Below, piece after piece: positions 9,413 through 18,715 of a DNA stretch of 64,000 bases. This stretch comes from Boseongicola sp. Its GTDB lineage: Bacteria > Pseudomonadota > Alphaproteobacteria > Rhodobacterales > Rhodobacteraceae. The stretch's first letter is position 1, and the number at the start of each line of letters is the position of its first letter. Location: the NCBI GenBank assembly GCA_028824715.1, contig JAPPCV010000052.1, positions 23,286 to 87,285 of the forward strand. Reading direction: 5' to 3'. The notes under the pieces are model-generated. The model did not search any database. It worked only from the letters and a program-made list of their open reading frames with translations, and was not told the DNA's origin. The position numbers were made by a program, and so were the translations under genes.

Positions 9413-10348
9413 ATGCGAAGAATGGCAACATTGCTCGGACCCCGGGAACCAGGAGAGACCAGCATTCGATCGTCGCGCCGGTCCGGCAGGCCAACGAATC
9501 CGCGGCGCGCGATCATGTTCGGAATGCCGCTCGCGGCCATGCTGATGACAGCACCGGTCTTCGCAGAGAGCAACGCGACCGGCGACCCGGCCCCTGGCGA
9601 GGTTGCCTTCGCAAGGCGGTGCGCCACCTGCCACATGGTTGTCAACGAGTCCGGCGAGACGCTCGCGGGCCGCAAGAGCAAGACGGGCCCCAATCTATAT
9701 GGCATCGCAATGCACGAAATGGCCATGGTTCCGGACTTTCGCTACAGCGCTTCGATGATTGCGGCCGGAGAATCCGGCCTCGTCTGGACCGAAGAGAACT
9801 TCGTCGGCTACGTGATGGATCCGACAGGGTGGCTGCGCACCACGCTTGACGATTCTGGTGCGCGCTCCAAGATGACCTTCAAGTTGCGCAAGGAAGACGA
9901 TGCACGAAACATTTTTGCGTATCTGGCCGCTCTCGTTCCAGGGGGGGCCGCGGAGTCCGCATCGGAAGACACGTCCGAACCTGAAATGGCGAAGGAGCAG
10001 GTGCTCGCCACGATCCAGGTTTCCTACGCCTCGGATCAGGCTGATCGCGGCGAGAAACGTTACAAGAAGGATTGTCTGGAATGCCATGGAGACGACCTCA
10101 AGGGCGGGTTGAACGGCGGCGCGCCCCTGCGCGGGCTGGCATTCGGGAAGAAATACTTCGACGCGATGCCAGCCTCGGTGATGTTCGAGTACATGAGCGC
10201 GACAATGCCGCCGAACGCGCCCGGGCGGTATTCCGAGAACACGTACGCCGAGCTCATGGCCTACATCCTGAAGCGAAACGGATTCAGGGCCGGCGCACCG
10301 CTTCCAACCGACCTCGATGCGCTCGACCGAATGACCATAGAGAAGTGA
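9413..10348 (+). CDS. Diheme c-type cytochrome (two cytochrome c domains)
   Basis: Two CxxCH motifs (CATCH, CLECH); signal sequence near 9515 (MFGMPLAAMLMTAPVFA) suggests that start. Confidence 0.87.
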   Translation: MRRMATLLGPREPGETSIRSSRRSGRPTNPRRAIMFGMPLAAMLMTAPVFAESNATGDPAPGEVAFARRCATCHMVVNESGETLAGRKSKTGPNLYGIAMHEMAMVPDFRYSASMIAAGESGLVWTEENFVGYVMDPTGWLRTTLDDSGARSKMTFKLRKEDDARNIFAYLAALVPGGAAESASEDTSEPEMAKEQVLATIQVSYASDQADRGEKRYKKDCLECHGDDLKGGLNGGAPLRGLAFGKKYFDAMPASVMFEYMSATMPPNAPGRYSENTYAELMAYILKRNGFRAGAPLPTDLDALDRMTIEK

Positions 10349-10394
10349 CGCGCAGGTTTCATGCGAAAGGCGTCCGGCGTCAGGCCGGAGCCTG

Positions 10395-11006
10395 TTGATG
10401 GGGCCACCGGACATCTCGCTTCAGGTGGTCGGCTTCCGAGTCGGGACGCTGCTGCTCATTGCCGGCCTGCATGGCGGCCTCGTCGCAGGGGCGGCGGTCC
10501 TGCTTGGCGACAAGGGGCCCAAGCACGACGGCCGACTGACCATAGTTCCAACGAACCACGTGGATCTTGTCGGAGCGTTCAGCCTGATCGTGTTCGGGCT
10601 GGGCTGGACGAAGCAGGTTGCGGTTGACGTCCGGGAAATGCGTGTCGGCCCGATCGGCATCGTCATCGTCATCCTGACCGGCTTCATTGGCTTGCTTGTT
10701 GCCGCCGCGATTTTCGATGCCCTTGTCAGGCCGGCCCTGACAATGTTGCCGTACACGGCAGGTCTGACCACGGCGGCCTTCCTTCGCGCCGCCGCCAGCC
10801 TGACGATCTGGCTTGCCTTGCTAAGCCTGGTGCCGGTCCCGCCGCTCGCCGGCGGGCTGATTCTCGGCGCGTACGGCATCCGCGTGCCTCCGCGGATTCA
10901 GTGGATTCTGACGGCGGCGTTGGTCGCGGCAGTGGCGTTCGGCGTGTTTCACAGGTATCTGGGCCCGGCGCATGCCTTCCTGGCGGGCGTCATTGTCGGG
11001 CAGTAG
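10395..11006 (+). CDS. Site-2 protease (M50)-like membrane protein lacking catalytic motifs
   Basis: Multi-TM; M50B-like GRLTIVPTNHVDLVGA and LVPVPPLAGG segments, but LHGGLV where HExxH is expected. Confidence 0.65.
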   Translation: MMGPPDISLQVVGFRVGTLLLIAGLHGGLVAGAAVLLGDKGPKHDGRLTIVPTNHVDLVGAFSLIVFGLGWTKQVAVDVREMRVGPIGIVIVILTGFIGLLVAAAIFDALVRPALTMLPYTAGLTTAAFLRAAASLTIWLALLSLVPVPPLAGGLILGAYGIRVPPRIQWILTAALVAAVAFGVFHRYLGPAHAFLAGVIVGQ

Positions 11007-11013
11007 GCCACGG

Positions 11014-11826
11014 TCAGGCGCCGCGACCATCCCTGCCCGCGGAGGTCACGCCGTATCTGCCCAGAATGGCCGCCAATGTGCCGTCCTCCTTCATCTTCTC
11101 GAATGCCTCGGCAATCTTGCGCTTCAGCGTGAGATCGCCTTTCCAAAGGCCGATGACCAGGTTGTAACGTGCAAGTTCGTTCGGCAAGGGCGCTGCCCAC
11201 CAGCCCTGTTCCGCCGCCAGCCCATTGGCCAGGAGTTCCTCCGTTATGCCGCCTGCGAGAGCGCCGTTCGAGATGCCTTCGACGAGCAGGTCGGCGTTGC
11301 GCATGACACGAACGGTGACGTTCCGGCGCCTTAGGTAACTTGACAGCTCGATGCGGTCGAGACCGGAAACAAGGGTCAGCGCCCCCAGGCTGAGACCGCC
11401 GATGTCCTCAAGCGGCGTTGGCGCGATGACGGCCCAGCCGGTTTCGGCATAGGGCGGGCCCGTGTCGAGAAACGAACGTGTCAGCGTCGAGTCCACAACG
11501 CCTCCGGCCAGCAGCTGGCAGTTGGCGCGGCTTATGCCCCAGTTGCGCGGATTGAAGTCTCGGCCCATGGCATCGACTGGATTGAGCAGCAGCCGGACGC
11601 CGATGTGGTCCTTTATGACTTCGAGCAATTCGACATCTATTCCGGGTCGGCGGGAATCTCCGGTGACCAGCGGCGGATAGCTTCTGGGAATGCAGGCCCG
11701 GATTGCGTCGTTCGCCTCGACTTCGCGAAGCGAAGTGTCGGGAGGCAGAAACGTGACCAGCAGCATCAAGCCGACGACCAGAACGAGCCCGCCGAAATCG
11801 CCCGCGAGTCGACGCAATGTGAGCAT
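11014..11826 (-). CDS. Periplasmic substrate-binding protein (SBP_bac_3-like), quinoprotein-associated
   Basis: ACIPRSYPPLVTGDSRRPGIDVELLEVIKDHIGVRLLLNPV...; ends with KIAEAFEKMKEDGTLAAILGRYG; start may be 11841. Confidence 0.8.
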   Translation of the reverse strand: MLTLRRLAGDFGGLVLVVGLMLLVTFLPPDTSLREVEANDAIRACIPRSYPPLVTGDSRRPGIDVELLEVIKDHIGVRLLLNPVDAMGRDFNPRNWGISRANCQLLAGGVVDSTLTRSFLDTGPPYAETGWAVIAPTPLEDIGGLSLGALTLVSGLDRIELSSYLRRRNVTVRVMRNADLLVEGISNGALAGGITEELLANGLAAEQGWWAAPLPNELARYNLVIGLWKGDLTLKRKIAEAFEKMKEDGTLAAILGRYGVTSAGRDGRGA

Positions 11827-11837
11827 GATCCGCCCCC

Positions 11838-12692
11838 TCATGCCTTGCGGAAGTCGAACAGCGCAATCGCGAACAGGACCACTCCGGCAAGGAGCATGAT
11901 CGCAATGCCAAGCCGGGGATCGAACTGGTTGTAGTCGATCAACGTGCCGCGCAGCGCGTCCACCGCATATGTCAGAGGATTGTACTGAACGAGGGTGACC
12001 AGCCATTCGGGATAGACGACGCGTGTCTGCGCCTGCGTCAAGGCCGGATCGAGGGGAAAGATCGAGCTGGACGTAAAATACAGCGGCAGGATGACCGCGT
12101 TCGAGAAGACGCCAAAGCCCGCGAAACTGCGGACGCGATTGGCGATCACGACGCCCAGCGAGGTCAGTGCGAAGGCGAGCATGGCCATCAGGCCAAGCGC
12201 CTTCACCACATCGAGCCAGGTCAGCGGCACATCGGCGAAGCGGGCCAGAAGCAGAACCAGGCAGCCATGAACAACCGCCACCGTTGCGCCGCCCAACACC
12301 TTGCCCAACAGCACCGAGCCGCGCGACATCGGCGAGACCAGTACCTCGCGCAGGAAACCGAACTCGCGGTCCCAGATGACCGAAACGGCCGACTGGACCG
12401 ACGTGTACATGATGTTGAGAACCACGACGGCGGGAAAGATGAACTGCAGATAGGTGAAGGGCACGACGAAGCTCACCTCGCCGTAGACCTCGCCCCGAAA
12501 ATAGGGATTCAGGCCGATGCCGAGAATCAACACCCACAGAATGGGTCGGCTGATGCCGCCGATCAACTGGCCGCGGTCTCGCATGGAGCGTTTCACTTCG
12601 CGCAGCCAAAGGCCGTAAAGGCCGCCAAGCTCGACCAGGATCAACGGCCGGCGGCCGGCGGGCTGGATGTCAGCAGTTTCTCCGGAGGTCAT
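11838..12692 (-). CDS. ABC-2 type transporter permease (PQQ-alcohol-dehydrogenase-associated, PedC-like)
   Basis: ABC-2 membrane topology and ISRPILWVLILGIGLNPYF...VFSNAVILPLYFTSSSIFPLD motifs; next to its ATPase. Confidence 0.88.
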   Translation of the reverse strand: MTSGETADIQPAGRRPLILVELGGLYGLWLREVKRSMRDRGQLIGGISRPILWVLILGIGLNPYFRGEVYGEVSFVVPFTYLQFIFPAVVVLNIMYTSVQSAVSVIWDREFGFLREVLVSPMSRGSVLLGKVLGGATVAVVHGCLVLLLARFADVPLTWLDVVKALGLMAMLAFALTSLGVVIANRVRSFAGFGVFSNAVILPLYFTSSSIFPLDPALTQAQTRVVYPEWLVTLVQYNPLTYAVDALRGTLIDYNQFDPRLGIAIMLLAGVVLFAIALFDFRKA

Positions 12693-13684
12693 CTCGTATG
12701 CTCTCCGCCACGCTTCCCGAAAGCGAAGGTGCGCTCGCGGGCACCGGCGGCCTGGTCGCGAATTTCTCGGCCAGTCAGAAACAGGAATACCGTCGCGAGA
12801 CTCGGACGCTCCACTGCCAGGGAGCGAACGCGGCCACCGTAGTCAGCAAGGAGAGTTTCGGCGAAAGTGTCGTCTGAGGCAAGCAGGATGGTATCGTGCG
12901 CTTCGCTCACAAGGCGATCTGCATGGCGGCCGAGAATTTCCCGACGATCTTCCTCCGACCTTGGTGCGATGCGCAGTATCTGCTGACCATATGTCCGCTT
13001 CAGCGCCTCTGGAGTGCCAAGTGCCAGGACTTTGCCGTGATCTACGATGCAGGCACGGTCACAGCCCTCGACCTCCTCGATGTAATGCGTGGTCACAAGC
13101 ACGGTGATCTGGCGTTCGCGCCTCAGTCGGCGGATGTAGGACCAGATTCGGTCGCGGGACTGGGCGTCGAGCCCGACCGTCGGCTCGTCGAGCAGAAGGA
13201 TCTCGGCGTCGTGGATCAAGGCACGGGCAATCTCCAGCCGGCGCTTCATTCCAGAAGACAGCATCCGGACCGGCTTGTCGGCCCAATCGGCCAGTTCCAC
13301 CAGCGCCAGCATTTCGTGGATGCGTTGCCGCCGCAGCTTTCGAGGCACGCCAAAGACCAATCCGTGCAAGTCAAGGTTCTCGCGTACCGTGAGCCGATCA
13401 TCGAGGCTGGGCTCCTGGAACACGAGGCCAAGGCGGCGGCGGGCAGCAAGCGACTGCTTGACGACATCGCGACCGCAGATCAGCGCAGCGCCGCTGTCGG
13501 GGCGCAGGATCGTGCAAAGGATGTGCATGAGCGTCGTCTTGCCCGCACCGTTGGGCCCAAGCAGGGCGAAAACTTCCCTTTCGTCGACGTCGAAACTGAC
13601 CGCGTCCAGCGCCAATGTACGCCCGTAGCGCTTGGAAACCGCGTCGACACGGATGGCAGGCCCGGAGATTGGTGCGTCCGACAT
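12689..13684 (-). CDS. ABC transporter ATP-binding protein (ABC-2 partner)
   Basis: Walker A GPNGAGKTT, LSSGMKRRLEIARALIHD, Walker B LLLDEPTVGLD; 4-bp overlap with permease. Confidence 0.94.
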   Translation of the reverse strand: MSDAPISGPAIRVDAVSKRYGRTLALDAVSFDVDEREVFALLGPNGAGKTTLMHILCTILRPDSGAALICGRDVVKQSLAARRRLGLVFQEPSLDDRLTVRENLDLHGLVFGVPRKLRRQRIHEMLALVELADWADKPVRMLSSGMKRRLEIARALIHDAEILLLDEPTVGLDAQSRDRIWSYIRRLRRERQITVLVTTHYIEEVEGCDRACIVDHGKVLALGTPEALKRTYGQQILRIAPRSEEDRREILGRHADRLVSEAHDTILLASDDTFAETLLADYGGRVRSLAVERPSLATVFLFLTGREIRDQAAGARERTFAFGKRGGEHTR

Positions 13685-14559
13685 CAGCGTTTCGCCGTCG
13701 CGGGGAACCGATAGGCGTCAAGAATGGCCGAAATCGTCCCATCTGCAACCAGTGCGGCAATCGCCTCGTCCACGGCGGTGCGCAAGAATGTCTCGTCCCT
13801 GAGCAACATCGCACCGACGCCAAGAGCTGTGGGTGGCAACGGTGCTGGATCAATCCCGCGCAGCCCGGAAAAGGCAGGCTCCGTACGTTGTTTGGCCCAC
13901 AGCGTCGGAGCCCAGACCAGGGCCAAGCCCGCCGAACCGTCCAGAAGCGATTCCAGCGCCAGATCGTTTGTGCCCTTGGGGTGCACGGGCCAGCGGTCCC
14001 GAGCCGGCAGCGCGGACACGTATGATACCAGCCGCACATGCGCCGAAGTGCCCAGCGTCGCTCCGATCGGCCGCCCGGCTGGAAGATCGTCCAACGAGCC
14101 GATGTCCGGGTCGTTCGTGACAAAGACGTACTCGGCCTCATAGTAGGGCCGGGTCAATGTGGCCCATTGGGAATAGCCGCCGGGGATCAGCTTGAAGCCC
14201 AGATGCATGTCGCAATGCTCCACCAGAAGCGCGTAGACCTTGGTGATGTCTTCGGCGACGAAGTTCCTGTCCACCAGGTATTGCTGCGGTTCAAGCAACA
14301 GGGCCGAGGCGACGGCGTCAGCGATGGCGGCGGCAACTTCCCAGTCGGGGTCGCGCTGGTCCACGCAGTATCGAAGCCGGGACTCGTCGAGACGCCGGCC
14401 AAAGGTCCAGTGGTTTGGAGCGTAAGGCTTGAAATAGAACTCCGGCTCTTCAGCCGAACCCGGTGCGGGCGACAATCCGGCCAACAGGACCGCCAGCGCC
14501 AGCAGCCGGCTGACGATGCACAGAAACGTGTACGGAGCGGGCAAGTCCGGACCTCTCAA
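13684..14559 (-). CDS. Quinoprotein-dehydrogenase-associated substrate-binding protein (MoxJ-like)
   Basis: Signal peptide then LRYCVDQRDPDW...AAIADAVASALLLEPQQYLVDRNF, solute-binding fold; between PQQ-DH and ABC genes. Confidence 0.8.
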   Translation of the reverse strand: MRGPDLPAPYTFLCIVSRLLALAVLLAGLSPAPGSAEEPEFYFKPYAPNHWTFGRRLDESRLRYCVDQRDPDWEVAAAIADAVASALLLEPQQYLVDRNFVAEDITKVYALLVEHCDMHLGFKLIPGGYSQWATLTRPYYEAEYVFVTNDPDIGSLDDLPAGRPIGATLGTSAHVRLVSYVSALPARDRWPVHPKGTNDLALESLLDGSAGLALVWAPTLWAKQRTEPAFSGLRGIDPAPLPPTALGVGAMLLRDETFLRTAVDEAIAALVADGTISAILDAYRFPATAKR

Positions 14560-14623
14560 GCGTGCCGGGCGGATTGGAGACTACCATATCCGCCCGGCCG
14601 CGTTTCGAGAAGCGCTTTGTCAA

Positions 14624-16369
14624 TCAGTCGGGAAGCGCGAAGACGTACAACGCGATCGGATCGTTCGACGGCAGCCGCACCTCCGGCGTGAGTGACGCCA
14701 GGCGACCGAGGCCCGACGCGAAATTCGCGGTGATCGCGACATACTGCTTGCCATTGGCGGTGTAGGTGATCGGGAAGGACTCGAGCGAATTGGTCAGCCT
14801 TCCGCTTTCCCAGAGCTTTTCGCCGGTCTCGTCGTCGAAAGCCATGAACTTGCGGTCCAGGCTGCCGACGAAGACAACTCCGCCGCCGGTTGGCAGGGTC
14901 GAACTGGTGACCGGAGGACGCTGGCGGTAAGACCACATCGTCGAACGGTCATTCAGGTTGATGGCGTCAACGCGGCCGATGTTGCCGTCGCTGTCGGGGA
15001 CCGGCACGCGGGAGTATGTCTGACGACCGCCCCCGGTATAGATCTCGCCCGGATCGAGCGGGTTGACCGTCGTGTTCGAGCAGAATTCCACCAGCGGCAG
15101 ATAGAGCGCCTGCGTCCGCGGGCTATAGGCCGTGGCCTGCCAGGACTTTCCGCCCGGGTCGGCCGGGCAGTTGAAGGTGGTCTCGCCGATTACCGGAATC
15201 ACGTCAGGATTGATGGTCTTCTCGCCAGTGTCTTGGTCAATCGACAGCACGACGTTCTGCGGCACGGTTTCGACATCCCAAAGGTATTCGCCGGTGACCC
15301 GGTCGAGCGCCTCGATGATGCCGATCTTGCCGACCGTCACCGTCATCTTGCGGTCCTCGCCGTCGACCGGCAGGTCGATCAACATGCGCTCAAAGACGTA
15401 GTCGAGGTCAAGCGAGTCGGTCTCCAGATGCTGGAAGTACCATTTCAGCTCGCCGGAGTTCGCGTCGATGGCGAGCGTCGCGTTGGTATAGAGCGCCTCG
15501 TTGGTGACTCCGGGATCCGAGCTGGGTGGCACCAGCCCAGCCATTTCGATGTTCCACGGATAGACTTGGCCGACGCCTGCGAAGAACAGGTTCTGTTCGG
15601 GATCGTAAGATCCCGCCATCCATGCCGAAGCGCCGTGGCGGCTTTCCAGCGGAACACCGTTCCAGCTGTTGCCCTCGGGCGTGTCGCCGCGGGCGATGGT
15701 GTGAACGCGCCACAACTCCTCGCCTGTGTTCACATCGTGCCCGGTGAAGAAGCAACCGCCCGGTTGTGCCCTGCTGCAGCCCGTCATGCCTTGGATGATC
15801 ACGCCATTGGCGACGATCGGTCCGCTGGAAAAGCCGAAACCATGCCTGTAGTTGGCGACCGTCTTGTCCCAGATCAGGTCGCCGGTCTTCGTGTCGAGCG
15901 CAAACAGATGGGCGTGACGGGTCGCGATGATCAGCTTGTCGTCGTAAATTGCCTTGTTCCTCACCCCTCTGATTGCGGCGTCATCAGGCAGATCGTATTC
16001 GTACTCCCAGACGAGATCGCCGGTGGCCCCGTCGAGAGCCTGGATCACGGCGTCGGAATTCTGGATGTAGACAATCCCATCGTGGGCCAGAGGTGTTTCC
16101 TGTGTACGCCCGGGCGTCATCGCCCAGGACCAGGCCAGCCTGAGGTCGCCGACGTTTTCCTTGTTGATCTGGTCGAGCGGGCTGTAGCCCCAGCCGTCGT
16201 ATGTCCGCCGCCACATCAACCAGTCGCCGTCCGGCGGGTTCAGGAGCATTTCGTCGGTCACGGGTGTGACATTGTCGATTGGGCTGTCCTGCGCGACGAC
16301 TGCCTGCGTGGACAGGCTCAGGGCAATCGCCGTCAACAGTAGGATTCCTTTTCGTTGGTTGATGAGCAT
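14624..16369 (-). CDS. PQQ-dependent (quinoprotein) dehydrogenase
   Basis: 581 aa with signal peptide; repeated beta-propeller W-motifs (LDGATGDLVWEYEY, LDTKTGDLIWDKTV, DVNTGEELWRVHT, IDANSGELKWYFQH, FDDETGEKLWESGR). Confidence 0.92.
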   Translation of the reverse strand: MLINQRKGILLLTAIALSLSTQAVVAQDSPIDNVTPVTDEMLLNPPDGDWLMWRRTYDGWGYSPLDQINKENVGDLRLAWSWAMTPGRTQETPLAHDGIVYIQNSDAVIQALDGATGDLVWEYEYDLPDDAAIRGVRNKAIYDDKLIIATRHAHLFALDTKTGDLIWDKTVANYRHGFGFSSGPIVANGVIIQGMTGCSRAQPGGCFFTGHDVNTGEELWRVHTIARGDTPEGNSWNGVPLESRHGASAWMAGSYDPEQNLFFAGVGQVYPWNIEMAGLVPPSSDPGVTNEALYTNATLAIDANSGELKWYFQHLETDSLDLDYVFERMLIDLPVDGEDRKMTVTVGKIGIIEALDRVTGEYLWDVETVPQNVVLSIDQDTGEKTINPDVIPVIGETTFNCPADPGGKSWQATAYSPRTQALYLPLVEFCSNTTVNPLDPGEIYTGGGRQTYSRVPVPDSDGNIGRVDAINLNDRSTMWSYRQRPPVTSSTLPTGGGVVFVGSLDRKFMAFDDETGEKLWESGRLTNSLESFPITYTANGKQYVAITANFASGLGRLASLTPEVRLPSNDPIALYVFALPD

Positions 16370-16670
16370 CTTGTATCTCCTCCATTTCCAGCAGCGCAGC
16401 CCCAGATTCGTGATTCATCGTTCGAGGCCGCGTCCTGAACTGAGCTCCTCCATTGCAGTCGCAGATGTCGGCGCAAGTTCCCCAACGTCGACGCGCAACG
16501 CAATGCACCATCGGCCTTCCAAGGCCTTTCCGATGCAATTGCATCCTCTCATGTGTTCAGTGACTGGACCAAGACAATTACACGTGCTCGCCTAGTCAGT
16601 TTCTGCTACGCATCCGGCTGCACGTCGCAAAATGTGGGGGAACAGCGGTTCGGAGAGGCTGCAGTCCGTC

Positions 16671-16990
16671 TCAGGAGTTCATCGCAGCCTTCACCCGATC
16701 AGGTGTAAGCGGAAACCGTCGATCCCTTGCGCCGACAGCATCGAACAGCGCGTTCGCGACCACGGCCCCGGTTTTGAATTGCGAGATCTCGCCGGTGCCG
16801 TGACAGGACTCGATGCGCCGGACAATCAGGCGAACTTCGGGATTCGGCGCCTCGGTGCTGGTCAGGATCGGATGGCCCGTCCAATCCGACGACAGGACGG
16901 CGGCATTGTCGAACCTGACCTCTTCCTTCAAGTGCTGGCTCGGCGATTGGATCGGTCCAACCTCGATTCGGCTAGCGATGTTGTCGGGCG
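16671..16990 (-). pseudogene. C-terminal remnant of a molybdopterin aldehyde/xanthine dehydrogenase large subunit (IorB-like)
   Basis: C-terminus resembles IorB-type large subunits (EEVRFDNAAVLSSDWTGHPILTSTEAPNPEVRLIVRRIESCHGTGEISQFKTGAVVANALFDAVGARDRRFPLTPDRV); no intact upstream domain in frame. Confidence 0.6.
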
Positions 16991-17818
16991 CCTCCCTGCG
17001 CCCGGGCCTTGACGGGGCCGGGGATGCCGATGAGCCGAAGTCGCCGGTCCCTGCAGGGAAAGCCGTCGCCGAAGCGGGTTTCGGCGCCGAGAAAGCGGAA
17101 CTGCGCGGAAGCGGGGAAGGTCCGGCCTCTCGCCGGGCTTCGCGCGGCAGAACAAGGCGGCGATCTTCGGTGCCACGCCCTGGAGCAGGTCCGGGAACAG
17201 CCCGACGGCGATTGCGAGGAAGCGGTGGACGCATTCGGCCCGTCACCGGGTCCAGCGCCGCCCGGCCCTCGGCCGGAGATGCTGCGGCCTGGGCGGGGCC
17301 GCAGAACCGTCGGACGGGGCCGTGCACAGGACGGCCACGAAGCGGACGACGTCAGGACTGCCGTTCCAGGGGTTCCAAGGCGAGATGGCGCACCAGGCGA
17401 CCCCGTCGAGGCTGCGCGTGAAGCCGAGGCCGGAATCGGCCACGGAGTTCGAGATGACATCGACGTCGACGCGGCTGCAGGCCGAGACGCTTCGACTTCT
17501 GGACGTCCGACCTCCCTGGGATCGTCGATTCCAGCCCAGTGCCGTGAAACCGGAATCCGGGGGTTTCATCCTGGAATCAATCAGGTAGCGCACGACGCCT
17601 GCTGGAAGTTCGGCTTGACGGGCAGCCTGAGTTTGCGGAGCAGCTTGTGAATTGCCGCGGCGGCATTTCCTGCCCGTCTAGCGCCTGACCGACTTGACGC
17701 CGGATGCAGGTTCATGAAGGTTCGTTTCGTTCGCGCCCGTTGGCCCTTGGGCCGGTTCAGCGCTTCGTGGCATGTGCAGGCTGCGCCGCGACCGCGAGTC
17801 GCATCATGCCGGAGTGCG

Positions 17819-18715
17819 TCACGTCGTAGTCACTGACTTGGAGAGCTGCACGGCAAGAATGGCCAGCGCGATGATCACGACACCTATGACGTCGAGAACG
17901 CCAATGGCCTCGCCCAGAAGGGCCGCGGCGATGGCCACTCCGAGGAACGGGTTCATGAAATGGAACGTGGCGGCTCGCGTGGCGCCAATGCGGCGGACCA
18001 GCCAGAACCAGGCCAGCGTCGCCAGCAGTCCTGGCAGGAAAAGCGTGTAGAGGAATGCGGCCACGAACGTGACCGACCAGTTGACGGCCCAGGTCTCGAA
18101 GACCAACGCAGGCACCCAGAGCACGGCGCTCCCGATCAGCATCTGGAATCCCACGACCACCATGACGTTTCCGCCCGAGGATGCGCCCTTGACCGCAAGC
18201 GTGGCAAAGGTCAGTGCCAGCGCCCCGATTCCGCACAGCGCAATGCCCGCCGGATCGACACCCTGGGTCAGCCGCGTTCCCATGATCAGGATTACCCCCA
18301 CCATTCCGGCAAGCAATCCCGCAATGCCCAGTGGTCGCAGGGTCTCTTTCGAGATCAGCCAGCCGGCAAACGCGACCAACAGGGGTAGCGTGGACGCAAT
18401 GATGGATGCGAGGGAAGCTTCGACCGTCTTCAGTGCGACGAAGTTCAGGCCCAGATAGAGGCCGTTCTGGCAAATTCCGAAGAGGACCGTCATCTGCCAT
18501 TGCTGGCGATTCAACGTGAATCTCTGCCTGAGGATGCGGGCCAACGCCAAGGCGATCAGGCCCGCGATCAGGAACCGGACCGCCGAGGCCGTCAGCGGTG
18601 GTGCGTTGGTGACGATGATCTTGGCCGACGTGAATGCGGAAGACCAGATGATGGCAAAGGCCAGACCACCAAGAATTGCCGGGACATCGACCCTATCTGA
18701 GATAGCCGACGGCAT
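17819..18715 (-). CDS. EamA/DMT-family transporter
   Basis: Ten-TM DMT pattern (AFAIIWSSAFTSAKIIV, two EamA halves). Confidence 0.92.
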   Translation of the reverse strand: MPSAISDRVDVPAILGGLAFAIIWSSAFTSAKIIVTNAPPLTASAVRFLIAGLIALALARILRQRFTLNRQQWQMTVLFGICQNGLYLGLNFVALKTVEASLASIIASTLPLLVAFAGWLISKETLRPLGIAGLLAGMVGVILIMGTRLTQGVDPAGIALCGIGALALTFATLAVKGASSGGNVMVVVGFQMLIGSAVLWVPALVFETWAVNWSVTFVAAFLYTLFLPGLLATLAWFWLVRRIGATRAATFHFMNPFLGVAIAAALLGEAIGVLDVIGVVIIALAILAVQLSKSVTTT

